Shown: positions 37,009 through 47,084, counted from the first letter of the stretch. The stretch is 64,000 nt of DNA from Limnohabitans sp. 2KL-17 (GCF_003063415.1 NZ_NESK01000007.1:61061-125060); one strand, 5' to 3'. Translations and numbers: made by a program. The notes: generated by a model not told the origin, from the letters alone.

Positions 37009-37455
37009 TCACAGGTGAGAACGTGTCCAGTCGGCAATGTCTTGCGCCGTGCGGAAGGCGCCGGCCTGACGGGCGACTTCTTTGCCACCGATGAACAAAG
37101 CCAGGGTGGGGATGCTGCGGATGTTGAAGCGGGCTGAGATGGCCTGCGCGTCTTCGGTGTTGAGTTTGGCTACCCGGACATCGGGCTCCAGAAGGCTGGT
37201 AGCTTGCTCGTAAGCGGGCGCCATCATTCGGCAAGGACCACACCAAGGCGCCCAAAAATCCACCAGCACGGGCACGTGGCTGCGGCCAATGTGCTTGTCA
37301 AAAGTACTGGCGTCCAGTGCAAGTGGGTGCCCCCCAAAAAGGGCCTGGTGGCATTGTCCGCAATCGGGTGCAAGGCGCATATCGGCCACACGCACCCTGT
37401 TGGTGGTGTGGCAGTGCGGACAAACAATGTGCAAGGCTTCGGCCGAATCCATCAT
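37009..37455 (-). CDS. trxC: Thioredoxin 2
   Basis: A 148-residue cytoplasmic thioredoxin with an N-terminal zinc module (CPHC ... CGQC) and the redox site WCGPC in VDFWAPWCGPCRMM. Cis-proline is in SIPTLALF. This is the TrxC layout, linked in other bacteria to oxidative stress. Two adjacent ATGs (37455, 37452) lie four and seven bases from GGGGAG; the first is reported. A 12-base direct repeat (ACTCAGGTCAAC) lies at 36997-37008 and 37520-37531 on either side of the gene. Confidence 0.93.
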   Translation of the reverse strand: MMDSAEALHIVCPHCHTTNRVRVADMRLAPDCGQCHQALFGGHPLALDASTFDKHIGRSHVPVLVDFWAPWCGPCRMMAPAYEQATSLLEPDVRVAKLNTEDAQAISARFNIRSIPTLALFIGGKEVARQAGAFRTAQDIADWTRSHL

Positions 37456-37516
37456 GAAACTCCCCGTGTTCAAAACCACTCAGGTGCCATGCTCGACGAT
37501 TCAGATGCCTTGCAGG

Positions 37517-37530
37517 TTGACTCAGGTCAA
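37517..37530. promoter_or_regulatory. FNR/ANR-like palindrome upstream of trxC
   Basis: TTGAC-TCAG-GTCAA forms a perfect 5-4-5 palindrome about 62 bases before the trxC start. It resembles the FNR/ANR consensus TTGAT-N4-ATCAA except at the inner base of each arm. Binding is a guess from symmetry and placement. Confidence 0.3.
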
Positions 37531-37549
37531 CGAGAGCGAAAGAACCGAG

Positions 37550-37810
37550 TCAGCGTGCAGGTGGACGGCGTGGTGCCATCGGTGCGCGGCCTGCCAGGTG
37601 ACGGAAGCTGATGCGGCCTTTGCTCAGGTCATAGGGCGAGAGCTCCAGCGTCACACGGTCACCCGCCAGAATGCGGATGTGGTTTTTGCGCATTTTGCCA
37701 GCCGAGTAGGCGATCAATTGGTGGCCGTTGTCCAGCGTCACGCGAAAACGCGTGTCGGGCAAAACTTCGTTCACCACACCCATCAGTTCAATCAGTTCTT
37801 CTTTAGCCAT
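37550..37810 (-). CDS. infA: Translation initiation factor IF-1 (second-copy type)
   Basis: An 86-residue S1-like OB-fold protein ([26 protein letters not shown], split here by its strand pattern; [25 protein letters not shown] follows). It binds the 30S A site during initiation. It ends with a short basic extension ([10 protein letters not shown]) beyond the usual 72 residues. It is not in a ribosomal-protein operon, so it is probably the extra infA copy that Burkholderiales carry. The upstream small gene ends 14 bases before it. Confidence 0.93.
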   Translation of the reverse strand: MAKEELIELMGVVNEVLPDTRFRVTLDNGHQLIAYSAGKMRKNHIRILAGDRVTLELSPYDLSKGRISFRHLAGRAPMAPRRPPAR

Positions 37811-37824
37811 TTAAAACGTCTTTC

Positions 37825-38076
37825 TCAAAGCAGGATCGGTTTGGAGGTCTGGCGCTCCACCCACAACATGCCTTCGTCGAGGGCATATTGGCTGGCGGCG
37901 TCAGGCGTTGCAAATTCGGGCACAAAACGCATCACACGGTCAGTGCTGGCGCTGCCACGGCCACTGGCCACGGACACCTGGGCGCCAAAAGCGCCATTGG
38001 GCAAAGCCCTGGAGCAGGGTTGAATTCGGAATTTTCCCATGGAGATGGGTTGGTGTGAACAGTATTGAATGGTCAT
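37825..38076 (-). CDS. Conserved-looking hypothetical protein upstream of infA
   Basis: An 83-residue frame from MTIQYCSHQPIS; an internal ATG at 38040 (MGKFRIQPCS) would give 71 residues. Neither start has a good ribosome site; an AT-rich TTAAAATAT box lies just before the longer one. The sequence GRGSASTDRVMRFVPEFATPDAASQYALDEGMLWV looks like a compact alpha/beta domain, shown here only in part. It is probably co-transcribed with infA. I do not recognise a family. Confidence 0.6.
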   Translation of the reverse strand: MTIQYCSHQPISMGKFRIQPCSRALPNGAFGAQVSVASGRGSASTDRVMRFVPEFATPDAASQYALDEGMLWVERQTSKPILL

Positions 38077-38419
38077 ATATTTTAACGAAGGGGGTCGAGC
38101 CGCTTTTTTGCCCCTCGGGAGGCTGTCAACGGCTCGTGTATTGGCATGTCCTGCTGCCAAAAAAAGCCCCCGATGTGCAAGCCCTGAGGTCTGCCAAAGA
38201 ACATCACCGTGCAGAGGTGCGTCAAAAGGAAGCAAAAAAATCGTCTGGGCCCAGCTCGAAAAAGAGCATGGCGGGCGATGTGCACAGTGGAGGACAAGAC
38301 TGGCATCCCTCTGCCGGGATGCGCTATCGGCTCAGAAAGAGCGTGATGGGCATAAGTCGCCAATGGCGTGTCGCACTGTACCACGCTAACGGTTTTGATG
38401 CTTTTGCAAGCTTTCGGAC
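38077..38419. other. 343-base intergenic region with no supportable gene
   Basis: Frames on both strands exist here, but none has a ribosome site, family resemblance or a composition like neighbouring genes. There is a T6 run near 38103 and several short inverted repeats around 38180-38340. On the minus strand it must contain the promoter of the hypothetical/infA pair and the terminator region of the midA-DUF2905 pair. I recognise no known small RNA. Confidence 0.4.
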
Positions 38420-38614
38420 TCACAACCACTTGGCGATCAGCGCGGCCACCATGCTCAGCAACAAGGTGCTGGTCAGGGGCACAAACCATTCGCGCCCAAA
38501 CAGGCGAAAGCGGAAGTCACCCGGCAGGCGGCCAAATCCAAATTTTTGCAGCCATTTTTGCAGGCCACTGAAAATGATCAAGGCCAAAAACACCACGATG
38601 AGCCAGCGCAACAT
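38420..38614 (-). CDS. DUF2905 small membrane protein
   Basis: A 64-residue protein with two hydrophobic helices (LRWLIVVFLALIIFSGL and LTSTLLLSMVAALIAKWL) around the conserved LGRLPGDFRF-type loop (GRLPGDFRFRLFGREWFVPL). This is the DUF2905 layout. AAGG is six bases before the ATG. It starts 18 bases after midA ends and is likely co-transcribed. Function unknown. Confidence 0.85.
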   Translation of the reverse strand: MLRWLIVVFLALIIFSGLQKWLQKFGFGRLPGDFRFRLFGREWFVPLTSTLLLSMVAALIAKWL

Positions 38615-38632
38615 AGCTTGCCTTGATGCCGT

Positions 38633-39766
38633 TTAAAGGCGATGCGACCGGTCACCCCGGGCAAAGCCCTGGGCCGACCAGTCGGCTGCTGTGGCAAAGC
38701 CGATCACTTTGAACAGCTCGCCCATTTCATGCTCATTGATCAGACGCTGCGCCTGGCTGCGCTCAGGCAATGTCGCGGACGACATGCGCTCGGCCAAGCC
38801 CAAGTTCAACAAAAACCAGGCCTGACTGGCATAACCCAAGACTTCCAGCCCGGCGTTTTGTGCTGCCAGGGCCACCCCTGTGAAGTTGACATGGGCTGTG
38901 ATGTCTTTTTGGCCCACGGCCACCAGTGGGTTGTCGTCGGCCTGGTGCAACTGGTGGCACATGACCGTGCCCATGTGGCGTTGCGGGTGAAAGTATTCAC
39001 CTTCAGGAAAGCCGTAATCCAGAAAAAATGCGGCACCGCCCCGGCCCGCCAACAGCCGCTCGGCCAGGCTGGCGACAAAGGCCTCGGCCTGGGGGTGAAT
39101 CTCGGTCAGGTAATCGTGTTCGCCTTCGATGTCGAGAGGGGGACGCAAGTCGGTGACTCGGTCTTGCCAGGCAAAACCCTCGCCAGCCGAGATCACGCCT
39201 CGTTCATGCCATACGCCTTGTGTGCGCTGCAGCAGTTGCACGGGCATGGCATCCAGCACCTCGTTGCCCACCACCACACCCTCGATGGCATCTGGCCAAG
39301 CATCGAGCCAGCGCACCTTGTCGGCGTACTTCAGCAAGGTGTCTGCCTGGCGGGCGCGCAAGCTGCCCGACAAGTCGACGATGGTGTACCTGTGCACGGC
39401 ATCGCCCAGACTGTCCAACAACTGCAAGGCCAGGGCGCCGGTGCCGGCACCAAACTCCCACACCTCGCGGGTCCGCGTGGCCTCCAGGGCCTGGCGCACT
39501 TGGATCGCCAAGGTCTGGCCAAAAAGCGGGGACAAGCCCGGTGCGGTCACGAAATCGCTGCCCGACGAGGGCATGGTGCCAAATTTTTGTAGCGCATTGG
39601 CGTAATAGCCCAGACCCGGCTCATACAACGCCATCGCCATGAAACGGTCAAATCCCAGCCAGCAGCCAGCTTGGGCGATGGCGTGCTGGATACGTTGGTG
39701 CAATTCTGAGGGGCCGATGGCATTTGACGGGTTCACGCGGTGATTGTCGCCGAAGGGCCATGGCAT
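38633..39766 (-). CDS. MidA/NDUFAF7-like SAM-dependent methyltransferase (DUF185)
   Basis: A 377-residue class I methyltransferase. The family signature is clear: GDFVTAPGLSPLFG-type sequence (here SDFVTAPGLSPLFGQTLA), AdoMet loop VWEFGAGTGALALQLL, and FFLDYGFPEGEYFHPQR near GTVMCH. In mitochondria the homologue NDUFAF7 methylates an arginine of complex I; bacterial members are less certain. The ATG at 39766 lacks a good ribosome site. It is divergent from the FolM-like gene. Confidence 0.88.
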   Translation of the reverse strand: MPWPFGDNHRVNPSNAIGPSELHQRIQHAIAQAGCWLGFDRFMAMALYEPGLGYYANALQKFGTMPSSGSDFVTAPGLSPLFGQTLAIQVRQALEATRTREVWEFGAGTGALALQLLDSLGDAVHRYTIVDLSGSLRARQADTLLKYADKVRWLDAWPDAIEGVVVGNEVLDAMPVQLLQRTQGVWHERGVISAGEGFAWQDRVTDLRPPLDIEGEHDYLTEIHPQAEAFVASLAERLLAGRGGAAFFLDYGFPEGEYFHPQRHMGTVMCHQLHQADDNPLVAVGQKDITAHVNFTGVALAAQNAGLEVLGYASQAWFLLNLGLAERMSSATLPERSQAQRLINEHEMGELFKVIGFATAADWSAQGFARGDRSHRL

Positions 39767-39879
39767 CTTGGGGGGTCAAAATGGGCGAAAAGGGGCTCGC
39801 ATGCGCGGCTTGCCCGATAATTGGATTCTTTGTTGGTCTTCTTTATTCTGTACAGCCCGAGCTGTCAGGCCATCTATCC

Positions 39880-40665
39880 ATGAAACAAGTTCTGGTCACC
39901 GGAGGCGCGCACCGCCTGGGCGCAGCGATTGTTCGCCAATTTGCGGCGGCCGGATGGCGCGTGTGGTGCCATTACCAGCGCTCGGAAACGGCTGCTCGGG
40001 CCCTGCAAACCGAATTGCAAGCCACAGGCGCACAAGTTGAGCTGGTGGCGGCCGATCTCGGCCAAGCCCACGAAGTCGAACAAATGCTGGCTCGCATCGG
40101 GCAAAGCCACGGCCCGCTGCATTGCCTGGTGAACAACGCCTCTTTGTTCGAACCGGACTCTGGCACCGAAATGAACCTGCCCGCTGCACGCCAGCAGCTT
40201 GAAGTGAATCTGATGGCTCCGCTGGCTTTGGCCTCGCTCATGACCAGGCAAACCGCACCCGACGTCCGGCCTGGTGAGCGCAGCGTGATCCATATCCTGG
40301 ACCAAAAGGTGTTCAACCTGAATCCCGATTATTTTTCCTACACCGTGTCCAAGCTGGCGCTGGAGCGCTCGGTGGCACTGCAAGCCCAGGCCTTGGCGCC
40401 AGCGCTGCGCGTTTGTGGCGTGGCCCCGGGCCTGATGTTTTTAAGCGGGCCGCAAACGCAAGACAACTTTGACCGGGCCAGCCGCGTCAACCTGCTGCGC
40501 CAGCCGATTGACCCGACCCAGGTCGCAGCCACCTGCCTTTTTCTGGCACAAAACCCCTGCATCACCGGCACCACGGTCTGCGTGGACAACGGCCAGCATC
40601 TGGTGCCCCTGGAGCGCGATGTGATGTTTCTGGCAGATATCACCAAGACGAAAGCCGACGCATGA
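39880..40665 (+). CDS. SDR oxidoreductase, FolM/pteridine-reductase-like
   Basis: A 261-residue short-chain dehydrogenase. The nucleotide motif TGGAHRLG (residues 7-14) has the Arg seen in pteridine reductases and FolM (TGxxxRxG), suggesting NADPH and a dihydropterin or dihydrofolate substrate. The active-site YTVSK and PG motif GVAPGLMF are present. Its last codon overlaps the ATG of a FolB-like gene, followed by a second one, which supports a pterin role. The ATG at 39880 begins MKQVLVTGG. Confidence 0.85.
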   Translation: MKQVLVTGGAHRLGAAIVRQFAAAGWRVWCHYQRSETAARALQTELQATGAQVELVAADLGQAHEVEQMLARIGQSHGPLHCLVNNASLFEPDSGTEMNLPAARQQLEVNLMAPLALASLMTRQTAPDVRPGERSVIHILDQKVFNLNPDYFSYTVSKLALERSVALQAQALAPALRVCGVAPGLMFLSGPQTQDNFDRASRVNLLRQPIDPTQVAATCLFLAQNPCITGTTVCVDNGQHLVPLERDVMFLADITKTKADA

Positions 40666-41057
40666 ACGATGCCGTCAACGCACTGGCGCTGGACTGCCGC
40701 CGCCTGTTTCTGCGCAACCACACGGTGGATGTGCGCATCGGCGCACACGACTTTGAAAAGCTCGGCCCACAGCGCATCGTCTTCAACGTGGAGTTGTTCG
40801 TGCCCTACAGCGAATCCACCCCCATGCAAGACGAATTGTCCGAAGTGGTGGATTACGACTTCATCCGCGAGGTGATTGCAAAGCGCGTGGCGAAAGGCCA
40901 CATCGTGCTGCAAGAAACCCTTTGCGACGATTTGATGCGCGAGCTGATCGCGCATCCTCAGGTGCTGGCCGTGCGCCTGTCCACCTGCAAACCCGATGTG
41001 TACCCAGACTGCGAAGCGGTCGGGGTTGAAATTTTCAAGATCAAATCTGCCCCATGA
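40662..41057 (+). CDS. Dihydroneopterin aldolase family protein, copy 1
   Basis: A 131-residue FolB/FolX tunnelling-fold protein. The glutamate that anchors the pterin is E32 in GAHDFEKLGPQ and the catalytic lysine corresponds to K110 in LSTCKPD. In FolB the enzyme cleaves 7,8-dihydroneopterin; FolX epimerises the triphosphate. It overlaps the FolM-like gene upstream and the second copy downstream, each by ATGA. The FolM-FolX association in gammaproteobacteria suggests tetrahydromonapterin formation as an alternative to folate synthesis. Confidence 0.85.
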   Translation: MNDAVNALALDCRRLFLRNHTVDVRIGAHDFEKLGPQRIVFNVELFVPYSESTPMQDELSEVVDYDFIREVIAKRVAKGHIVLQETLCDDLMRELIAHPQVLAVRLSTCKPDVYPDCEAVGVEIFKIKSAP

Positions 41058-41425
41058 AAACCCCTGCCGGACACCAAACCCTGGAGCTCACCGGTTTGCG
41101 CTTTAATGCCAACCTGGGCATCCTGGAACACGAAAAAATCGACCCGCAACCGATCCAGGTCGATGCCGAGCTGAACCTGGGTTCGCAAGCGGTTTTGCCC
41201 AGCGACGATGACATCATGCATGTGCTGGACTACCGCAAAGTGCGCAAAATCATCATTGAGGAATGCACCGCCGAGCACGTGAACCTGTTGGAAACACTGA
41301 TCGGCAAACTCTCCAACCGCCTGATGCAATTGCCAGGTGTGCTGGGTGTGCGTGTCAAGATTGCCAAACTTGAAATTTTTGAAGACTGCGAAGTGGCCAT
41401 TCGCATGGAAACAGGACAGTGGTGA
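41054..41425 (+). CDS. folB: Dihydroneopterin aldolase family protein, copy 2
   Basis: A 123-residue tunnelling-fold protein with pterin-anchoring E27 ([10 protein letters not shown]) and catalytic lysine K105 (IAKLEIF). The spacing of these residues differs little from copy 1, but the two are only distantly similar in sequence, so they probably have different substrates or form a mixed assembly. The LGILEHEK signature is closer to true FolB than that of copy 1. It is four bases upstream of ttcA. Confidence 0.85.
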   Translation: MKTPAGHQTLELTGLRFNANLGILEHEKIDPQPIQVDAELNLGSQAVLPSDDDIMHVLDYRKVRKIIIEECTAEHVNLLETLIGKLSNRLMQLPGVLGVRVKIAKLEIFEDCEVAIRMETGQW

Positions 41426-41429
41426 AGCC

Positions 41430-42359
41430 ATGAACACAGCAACCAACAACACTTGGGTCGAGCCCGAAGTGAGCGATGCGGCCAAGGCCGTCAAGATCGA
41501 ACGCGAAATCCACAAACTGGAAAAGCGCCTTTGTCGCCAAATGGGTCAGGCGATCTCCGACTTCAACCTGATTGAAGAAGGCGACCGCATCATGGTCTGT
41601 ATGTCGGGCGGCAAGGACAGCTACGGCATGCTGGACATCTTGCTCAAAATGAAGGCCCGCGCCCCGGTCGACTTCAAGCTGGTGGCAGTCAACCTGGACC
41701 AAAAGCAGCCAGGTTTTCCCGACCATATCCTGCCCGCCTACCTGAAAGAGCTCGGCGTTGAATTCCACATCGAAACGCAGGACACTTATTCGATCGTCAA
41801 GGACAAGATTCCCGAAGGCAAGACCATGTGCAGCCTGTGCTCTCGTCTGCGGCGGGGCATTTTGTACCGCGTTGCGCGTGAGCTCAAATGCAACAAGCTG
41901 GCTCTGGGCCACCACCGCGATGACATGCTCCAGACTTTCTTTTTGAACATGTTTTTTGGCGGCAAGCTGAAGGGCATGCCACCCAAATTGGTCAGCGACA
42001 ACGGCGAATTCATGGTGATACGGCCACTGGCCTATGTGGCCGAGACCGACCTGATCCGTTGGGCAGAGCACCGACAGTTCCCGATCATCCCCTGCACACT
42101 GTGTGGCAGCCAGGAAAATCTGCAGCGCGTGCAGGTCGGCAACATGCTGCGCGAGTGGCAAAAAAAGCACCCTGGCCGCATTGAAAACATGTTTTCGGCC
42201 CTGCAGAACGTGGTCCCTTCGCATTTGATGGATGCCAAACTGCATGGCTTCAAAAGCCTCAAAATCACCGGCATCGAATCGGATGAAGGAGACAAGGCCT
42301 TTGATGAAGAAAGTTTCTCTGAACCCGGTTTGCCGGGGATTCAGGTGATCTCGGTCTAA
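41430..42359 (+). CDS. ttcA: tRNA 2-thiocytidine(32) synthetase
   Basis: A 309-residue cytoplasmic enzyme that thiolates C32 of tRNA. The PP-loop SGGKDS is at residues 59-64, and the iron-sulfur cysteines are in CSLC (C134, C137) and CTLC (C222, C225). All are intact. The ATG at 41430 gives the usual N-terminal extension before [16 protein letters not shown]. It forms the end of the FolM-FolB-FolB run, only four bases after the second FolB gene. Confidence 0.95.
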   Translation: MNTATNNTWVEPEVSDAAKAVKIEREIHKLEKRLCRQMGQAISDFNLIEEGDRIMVCMSGGKDSYGMLDILLKMKARAPVDFKLVAVNLDQKQPGFPDHILPAYLKELGVEFHIETQDTYSIVKDKIPEGKTMCSLCSRLRRGILYRVARELKCNKLALGHHRDDMLQTFFLNMFFGGKLKGMPPKLVSDNGEFMVIRPLAYVAETDLIRWAEHRQFPIIPCTLCGSQENLQRVQVGNMLREWQKKHPGRIENMFSALQNVVPSHLMDAKLHGFKSLKITGIESDEGDKAFDEESFSEPGLPGIQVISV

Positions 42360-42379
42360 ATCCCCTCGGGAGGTGTGCC

Positions 42380-43003
42380 ATGAACAGGGAAATTCGACGC
42401 TTGTTTGGACTGGTCTGCGTTCTGGCCTTGAGCCTGCTGACAGGTTGCGCCTCCATGCGCATCATCGACAGCGACGTCGTATCGGTGGCTGCCGTACCAA
42501 CCGGCATGAGCTTGCAAGGCGCCAAATACCGGTTTGAACGGCTGCCCTCGCAAGTCAACAACCCAGAAGCTGGACTGGCCGAACAACAGGCCCAGGCGGC
42601 CATGACGGCGGTGGGTCTGGTGCGCGACGATGCGAGCGCTCAAATCAGCGTGCTGGTGAATTTTTCGGGTGTGCAGTACCTGGCCGACCCTTGGGGTCGC
42701 CCTTTGCCTCCGGGCTGGACGCCCTATGGGAACATCTACCTGGGCAGCGGCCTCGGACCCCATGTTGGCTTGGGAATGGGCATGGGCATGCGCTTTCCGC
42801 CACCCACGCATTACCACCGGGAAGTGGGGCTGATCATGCGCGACCTCAAAACAGGCCAAGTGGTCTACGAAACCCGGGCCTCGCACGACGGGCCTTGGCG
42901 AGACAACAACACCATTTTTGCCACCTTGTTTCAAGCCGCACTGGCCAACTTCCCGAACCCGCCTGCAGGCCTGCGCCGGGTGAACATCGAACTGCCACGC
43001 TGA
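42380..43003 (+). CDS. DUF4136 lipoprotein
   Basis: A 207-residue lipoprotein with lipobox LTGC (Cys23). The body has the DUF4136 pattern: YRFERLPSQ..., repeated AGLVRDD-like segment with ISVLVNFSG, a Gly/Met/Pro-rich loop (GLGPHVGLGMGMGMRFP) and RDLKTGQVVYETRAS. Members are envelope lipoproteins of unknown role. GGGAGG lies before the ATG. The next gene starts 12 bases after its stop. Confidence 0.85.
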   Translation: MNREIRRLFGLVCVLALSLLTGCASMRIIDSDVVSVAAVPTGMSLQGAKYRFERLPSQVNNPEAGLAEQQAQAAMTAVGLVRDDASAQISVLVNFSGVQYLADPWGRPLPPGWTPYGNIYLGSGLGPHVGLGMGMGMRFPPPTHYHREVGLIMRDLKTGQVVYETRASHDGPWRDNNTIFATLFQAALANFPNPPAGLRRVNIELPR

Positions 43004-43015
43004 CCCAAGGACTTC

Positions 43016-43660
43016 ATGGACGCCACCCGCATTCTGGCCATTCGGCACGGAGAAACCGCCTGGAACGTGGACACCCGACTCCAGGGGCATCTGGACATTC
43101 CACTGAATGAAGTGGGGCTGCGACAGGCAAGCCATCTGGCGCAAGCCTTGGCACAGCGCGACACGGTCGATGCCATTTATGCCAGTGATTTGTCGCGCGC
43201 CCACGCCACTGCCAGTGCGATTGCTCAGGCCATGGGCCAAACAGTGGCGGTGCATGCTGGTCTGCGCGAGCGGCATTTTGGTGTGTTTCAGGGCCGCACA
43301 TTTGCCCAAATCGAAGCCGAATTGCCCGAGCACGCGCTTCAATGGCGCAAGCGTGTGCCCGAATGGACGCCCCCCGGTGGTGGCGAGTCTTTGGTCATGC
43401 TGCATGAGCGCATCCTGAACACCGTCGATGAACTGGCCGTGCAACACCCAGGCGAGCAAATCGTTTTGGTTGTGCACGGTGGCGTGCTTGACGTGTTGTA
43501 CCGCGCGGCCACCCGCCTGACGCTGCAAGCCCCGCGCACCTGGCAGCTGACCAACACCGCCGTCAACCGGCTGCTGTGGACACCACAAGGGCTTTCACTG
43601 GTGGGCTGGGGCGACACCTCGCATCTGGAGGCGCTGGGCGAAGACGAAACAACGACCTGA
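43016..43660 (+). CDS. Histidine phosphatase (phosphoglycerate mutase-like)
   Basis: A 214-residue branch-1 histidine phosphatase. The phosphohistidine motif is IRHGETAWN, with RLQGHLDIPLNEVG following, ERHFGVFQGR as the loop glutamate region, and the second histidine in VVHGGVLDVL. It could act on sugar phosphates or on alpha-ribazole phosphate (CobC-like); the sequence alone does not decide. It converges on ruvB, 45 bases away. Confidence 0.9.
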   Translation: MDATRILAIRHGETAWNVDTRLQGHLDIPLNEVGLRQASHLAQALAQRDTVDAIYASDLSRAHATASAIAQAMGQTVAVHAGLRERHFGVFQGRTFAQIEAELPEHALQWRKRVPEWTPPGGGESLVMLHERILNTVDELAVQHPGEQIVLVVHGGVLDVLYRAATRLTLQAPRTWQLTNTAVNRLLWTPQGLSLVGWGDTSHLEALGEDETTT

Positions 43661-43705
43661 AGAGATTGGATTTGCAGACGCTCAGCGTGGCGTCAACCGC
43701 ATCGA

Positions 43706-44758
<1,053 letters not shown>

Positions 44759-44822
44759 GACAATGACTGGGTGGCTTTAATAGGAATTGCGGGAGGTACC
44801 CGATGCTAAAAATGATGTGGAT

Positions 44823-45569
44823 TTAGAGCAGTTGGGGTGCGTGTTGGAGCAATACTTGTTCAGCCCTAACGCCATAAAACTGGCGACTAAGACTGAAAAA
44901 ACGATTAAGTTTTCCATCGGAGGGCAGCAGGTGAACTTGAGCCAATTTGCGCATGGCCTCTGAGTGATCACTAGACGATTTTTCAAATCCGTCTAGTTCC
45001 TGCCACCAACTTTTCCGCATTGCTCTCAAATAAGGACTATCTAGGTTTAACTGCCGGATGGTGTACTCGGCTTTAAGGTATTCAACGGTGGAGGGAGCCA
45101 AATTTGGATTCGGAATGATTCGGCCATCGGAGAGGTACCGAAAGAAAGGTGCCGAGCTGATTGCCTGGTATGGATGAATAAATTGAGTCATATCAACTGA
45201 TTGCGCTTTTAAAGGAGCATGCCCACCAAACAAGCTCACGCTCAAGCCCTCAGATTGCGCTTTAAGTTTTATAAATCCTGAGTTGCTGTCGATTGCGCAG
45301 GCAGCAAGATTTTTCGGATCAAAGGTACGCGCTGGGTTTTGGCTTTTGTTTTCAACATGCTCAATGTGGTATCCCAATTCTTCCTCGTCTGCCCTTACCT
45401 CGCTATAACAGCAAAGGTGATATTGCTCTGCTAGCAAAGCATTCAGAACTGAAGATTTGTTTCCGAATCTGTCCCATGCGCGTGTTGCCTCACCTGATGT
45501 GCTTGGGGATTGCCGACCCCGCAGAGGCAAGTAGCCCTGATTCGCCAAGTCTTTAACAACTACTCTCAT
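44823..45569 (-). CDS. ptuB: HNH nuclease of a Septu-like system (PtuB type, TIGR02646-like)
   Basis: A 248-residue protein with an HNH-like centre: cysteines in YHLCCYSE (residues 50-57), HIEH at 68-71, then the asparagine-cysteine pair of KNLAACAIDSN (86-95). This is the arrangement of TIGR02646/PtuB nucleases that partner with AAA ATPases. The start ATG overlaps the ATPase stop (ATGA), and GGAGG lies ten bases upstream inside the ATPase gene. In Septu, PtuB degrades DNA when freed or activated by PtuA. The second metal cysteine pair is less regular than usual, so partial degeneration cannot be excluded. Confidence 0.8.
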   Translation of the reverse strand: MRVVVKDLANQGYLPLRGRQSPSTSGEATRAWDRFGNKSSVLNALLAEQYHLCCYSEVRADEEELGYHIEHVENKSQNPARTFDPKNLAACAIDSNSGFIKLKAQSEGLSVSLFGGHAPLKAQSVDMTQFIHPYQAISSAPFFRYLSDGRIIPNPNLAPSTVEYLKAEYTIRQLNLDSPYLRAMRKSWWQELDGFEKSSSDHSEAMRKLAQVHLLPSDGKLNRFFSLSRQFYGVRAEQVLLQHAPQLL

Positions 45570-46972
45570 TTTTTTAGAGCCTCCATACGTCGAATGTTTC
45601 GTTGCAATGTAAGGAGTTGAGGGTGGTGTTCACCCAGTTGGTCTTTCAAAAGTGAAAATAATTCCTCTACCCGCGGTTGGCTGTATTGACCTGTATCTAC
45701 CAATTCAGTCAACTCATCCAACTGCGGTTTTTCTTGAATCGGTGGTTGGGGATCAACCTGTTGGACACGGTGCATCACATCGCTGCTAGGCTGGCCGTAG
45801 GTCATGGCCAAAGGCATGTGAGCAGCGTTGCCGCTAAGCACGCGGATGTTTTCTCGGTGGATGGTGCTGAGCACCTGCGGGCTGTGAGTCGTGACAATGA
45901 ATTGCGTCAACGGAAAAGTTCTCATCAAATCCTGCAGCACGCGCTGCTGCCAGGACGGATGCAGGTGCAGGTCAATTTCGTCCACCAGCATGATGGCAGG
46001 GGCACTCATGGGCAGTGCCTCATGGAATGGGTCGGCAGTAGGGATGCCCAAGCTTGCCAGCTGCACAATCGCCTGATGGATCGTCTGGATAGCGTAATCG
46101 TCGTCCTTGTATTCCAGATGCGGATTTGCAATGGCCAGGCGCCGCGCAAAGTCCATGGCCAGGGCAAGCATGCTCTGATAGCCTTGGCTGAGTTGCTCGA
46201 CCAGCATAGGAGCGCCGTCGCTCTCACGCGTGAGCATGAACTTGTGCTTGCTGTTGAAGTGGGGATTTCTGAACTGCCCCAACAGACCAACAACAGCAGC
46301 GCGGACGGCATCAAGCGACTGGAAAGGCAAAAATTTATCGCCCACCAAGCCCTTGTTTTCTCGCAGTTCAGAGGACTCCTCCAGATCAAACCACTCCAAC
46401 ATTTCACGGAAGTCGCTGGCAGGGTCGAGGCAGTCATAAAGCGCTGCAGTTGGGTGGTCGTAGTTAAGTTTGGCTTCCCGCAGACGTTCTGGCACCTTGA
46501 TGCTGCCTCGACTGGCACCGTAATAGGCAAAGGTGGGGGTCAACCCTGGAGTGGCTGTCTTATAACTGGCATAGATTGCTCCAAGATACTCCTTTAACTG
46601 CGTTTCGCCCCACTTTTCGGGCGGCTCCACCCCCTTGGCGTTGCCAGACGGTCGCCAGTAGTCCCACCGCAGGTCACCATGGGCTTCCACCATGACTTGG
46701 GCAAAGTCTGCTTTGGCCCATTGGTTTTTTCCGCCACGGCCCGTGGTGGCCTCAAGGCGAAAGTCAGCGTCCTTGATACCCCTACCGCTCAAACGCTGAT
46801 TTGCAGATGACAGGTGAGATAACACAGGGGTGAGCGCGGTGGCAATACCGTCCAGCAAAGCAGTCTTGCCTGCGCCGTTGTTTCCAACAATGACTGTAAG
46901 TTGGGGGTGCAGTTCTAGCCTGAGGTGTTCAAAGCACCTGAAGTTGTTCAGCGTGACAGATTTAAGTCGCAT
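45566..46972 (-). CDS. ptuA: AAA/ABC-type ATPase of a Septu-like system (PtuA type)
   Basis: A 468-residue SMC-like ATPase without a long coiled coil. Walker A is GNNGAGKT at residues 30-37, the ABC signature is LSQGYQS, Walker B is IMLVDEIDLHLHP and the switch histidine is in VTTHSPQVL. N-terminal RLKSVTLNNFRCF is typical of OLD/RecF-related defence ATPases (AAA_15/AAA_21). It is translationally coupled to the HNH gene, as ptuA is to ptuB. Retrons also use such pairs, but no reverse transcriptase or msr/msd region was seen. Composition is somewhat less GC-rich than the ruv genes. Confidence 0.85.
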   Translation of the reverse strand: MRLKSVTLNNFRCFEHLRLELHPQLTVIVGNNGAGKTALLDGIATALTPVLSHLSSANQRLSGRGIKDADFRLEATTGRGGKNQWAKADFAQVMVEAHGDLRWDYWRPSGNAKGVEPPEKWGETQLKEYLGAIYASYKTATPGLTPTFAYYGASRGSIKVPERLREAKLNYDHPTAALYDCLDPASDFREMLEWFDLEESSELRENKGLVGDKFLPFQSLDAVRAAVVGLLGQFRNPHFNSKHKFMLTRESDGAPMLVEQLSQGYQSMLALAMDFARRLAIANPHLEYKDDDYAIQTIHQAIVQLASLGIPTADPFHEALPMSAPAIMLVDEIDLHLHPSWQQRVLQDLMRTFPLTQFIVTTHSPQVLSTIHRENIRVLSGNAAHMPLAMTYGQPSSDVMHRVQQVDPQPPIQEKPQLDELTELVDTGQYSQPRVEELFSLLKDQLGEHHPQLLTLQRNIRRMEALKK

Positions 46973-47084
46973 TGTGAAAGTCTCTCGTTTTGAAGGTTCG
47001 ACTCATTTCGGCCAGTCAAATCTGCCCCAAACTCCACGCCTTGGGGTCGGTCTTGCATTGCCTCACCTCCATTTTTGCATGCAA

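Noticed and set aside
38082..38489. Long frame in the gap before the DUF2905 gene
   Set aside because: It has no ribosome site, overlaps DUF2905 on the same strand in another frame, and its residue mix (many His, Cys, Pro, Arg) looks non-coding.
44823..46972. Retron with PtuA/PtuB-type effectors
   Set aside because: No reverse transcriptase frame or msr/msd-like inverted repeats occur nearby.
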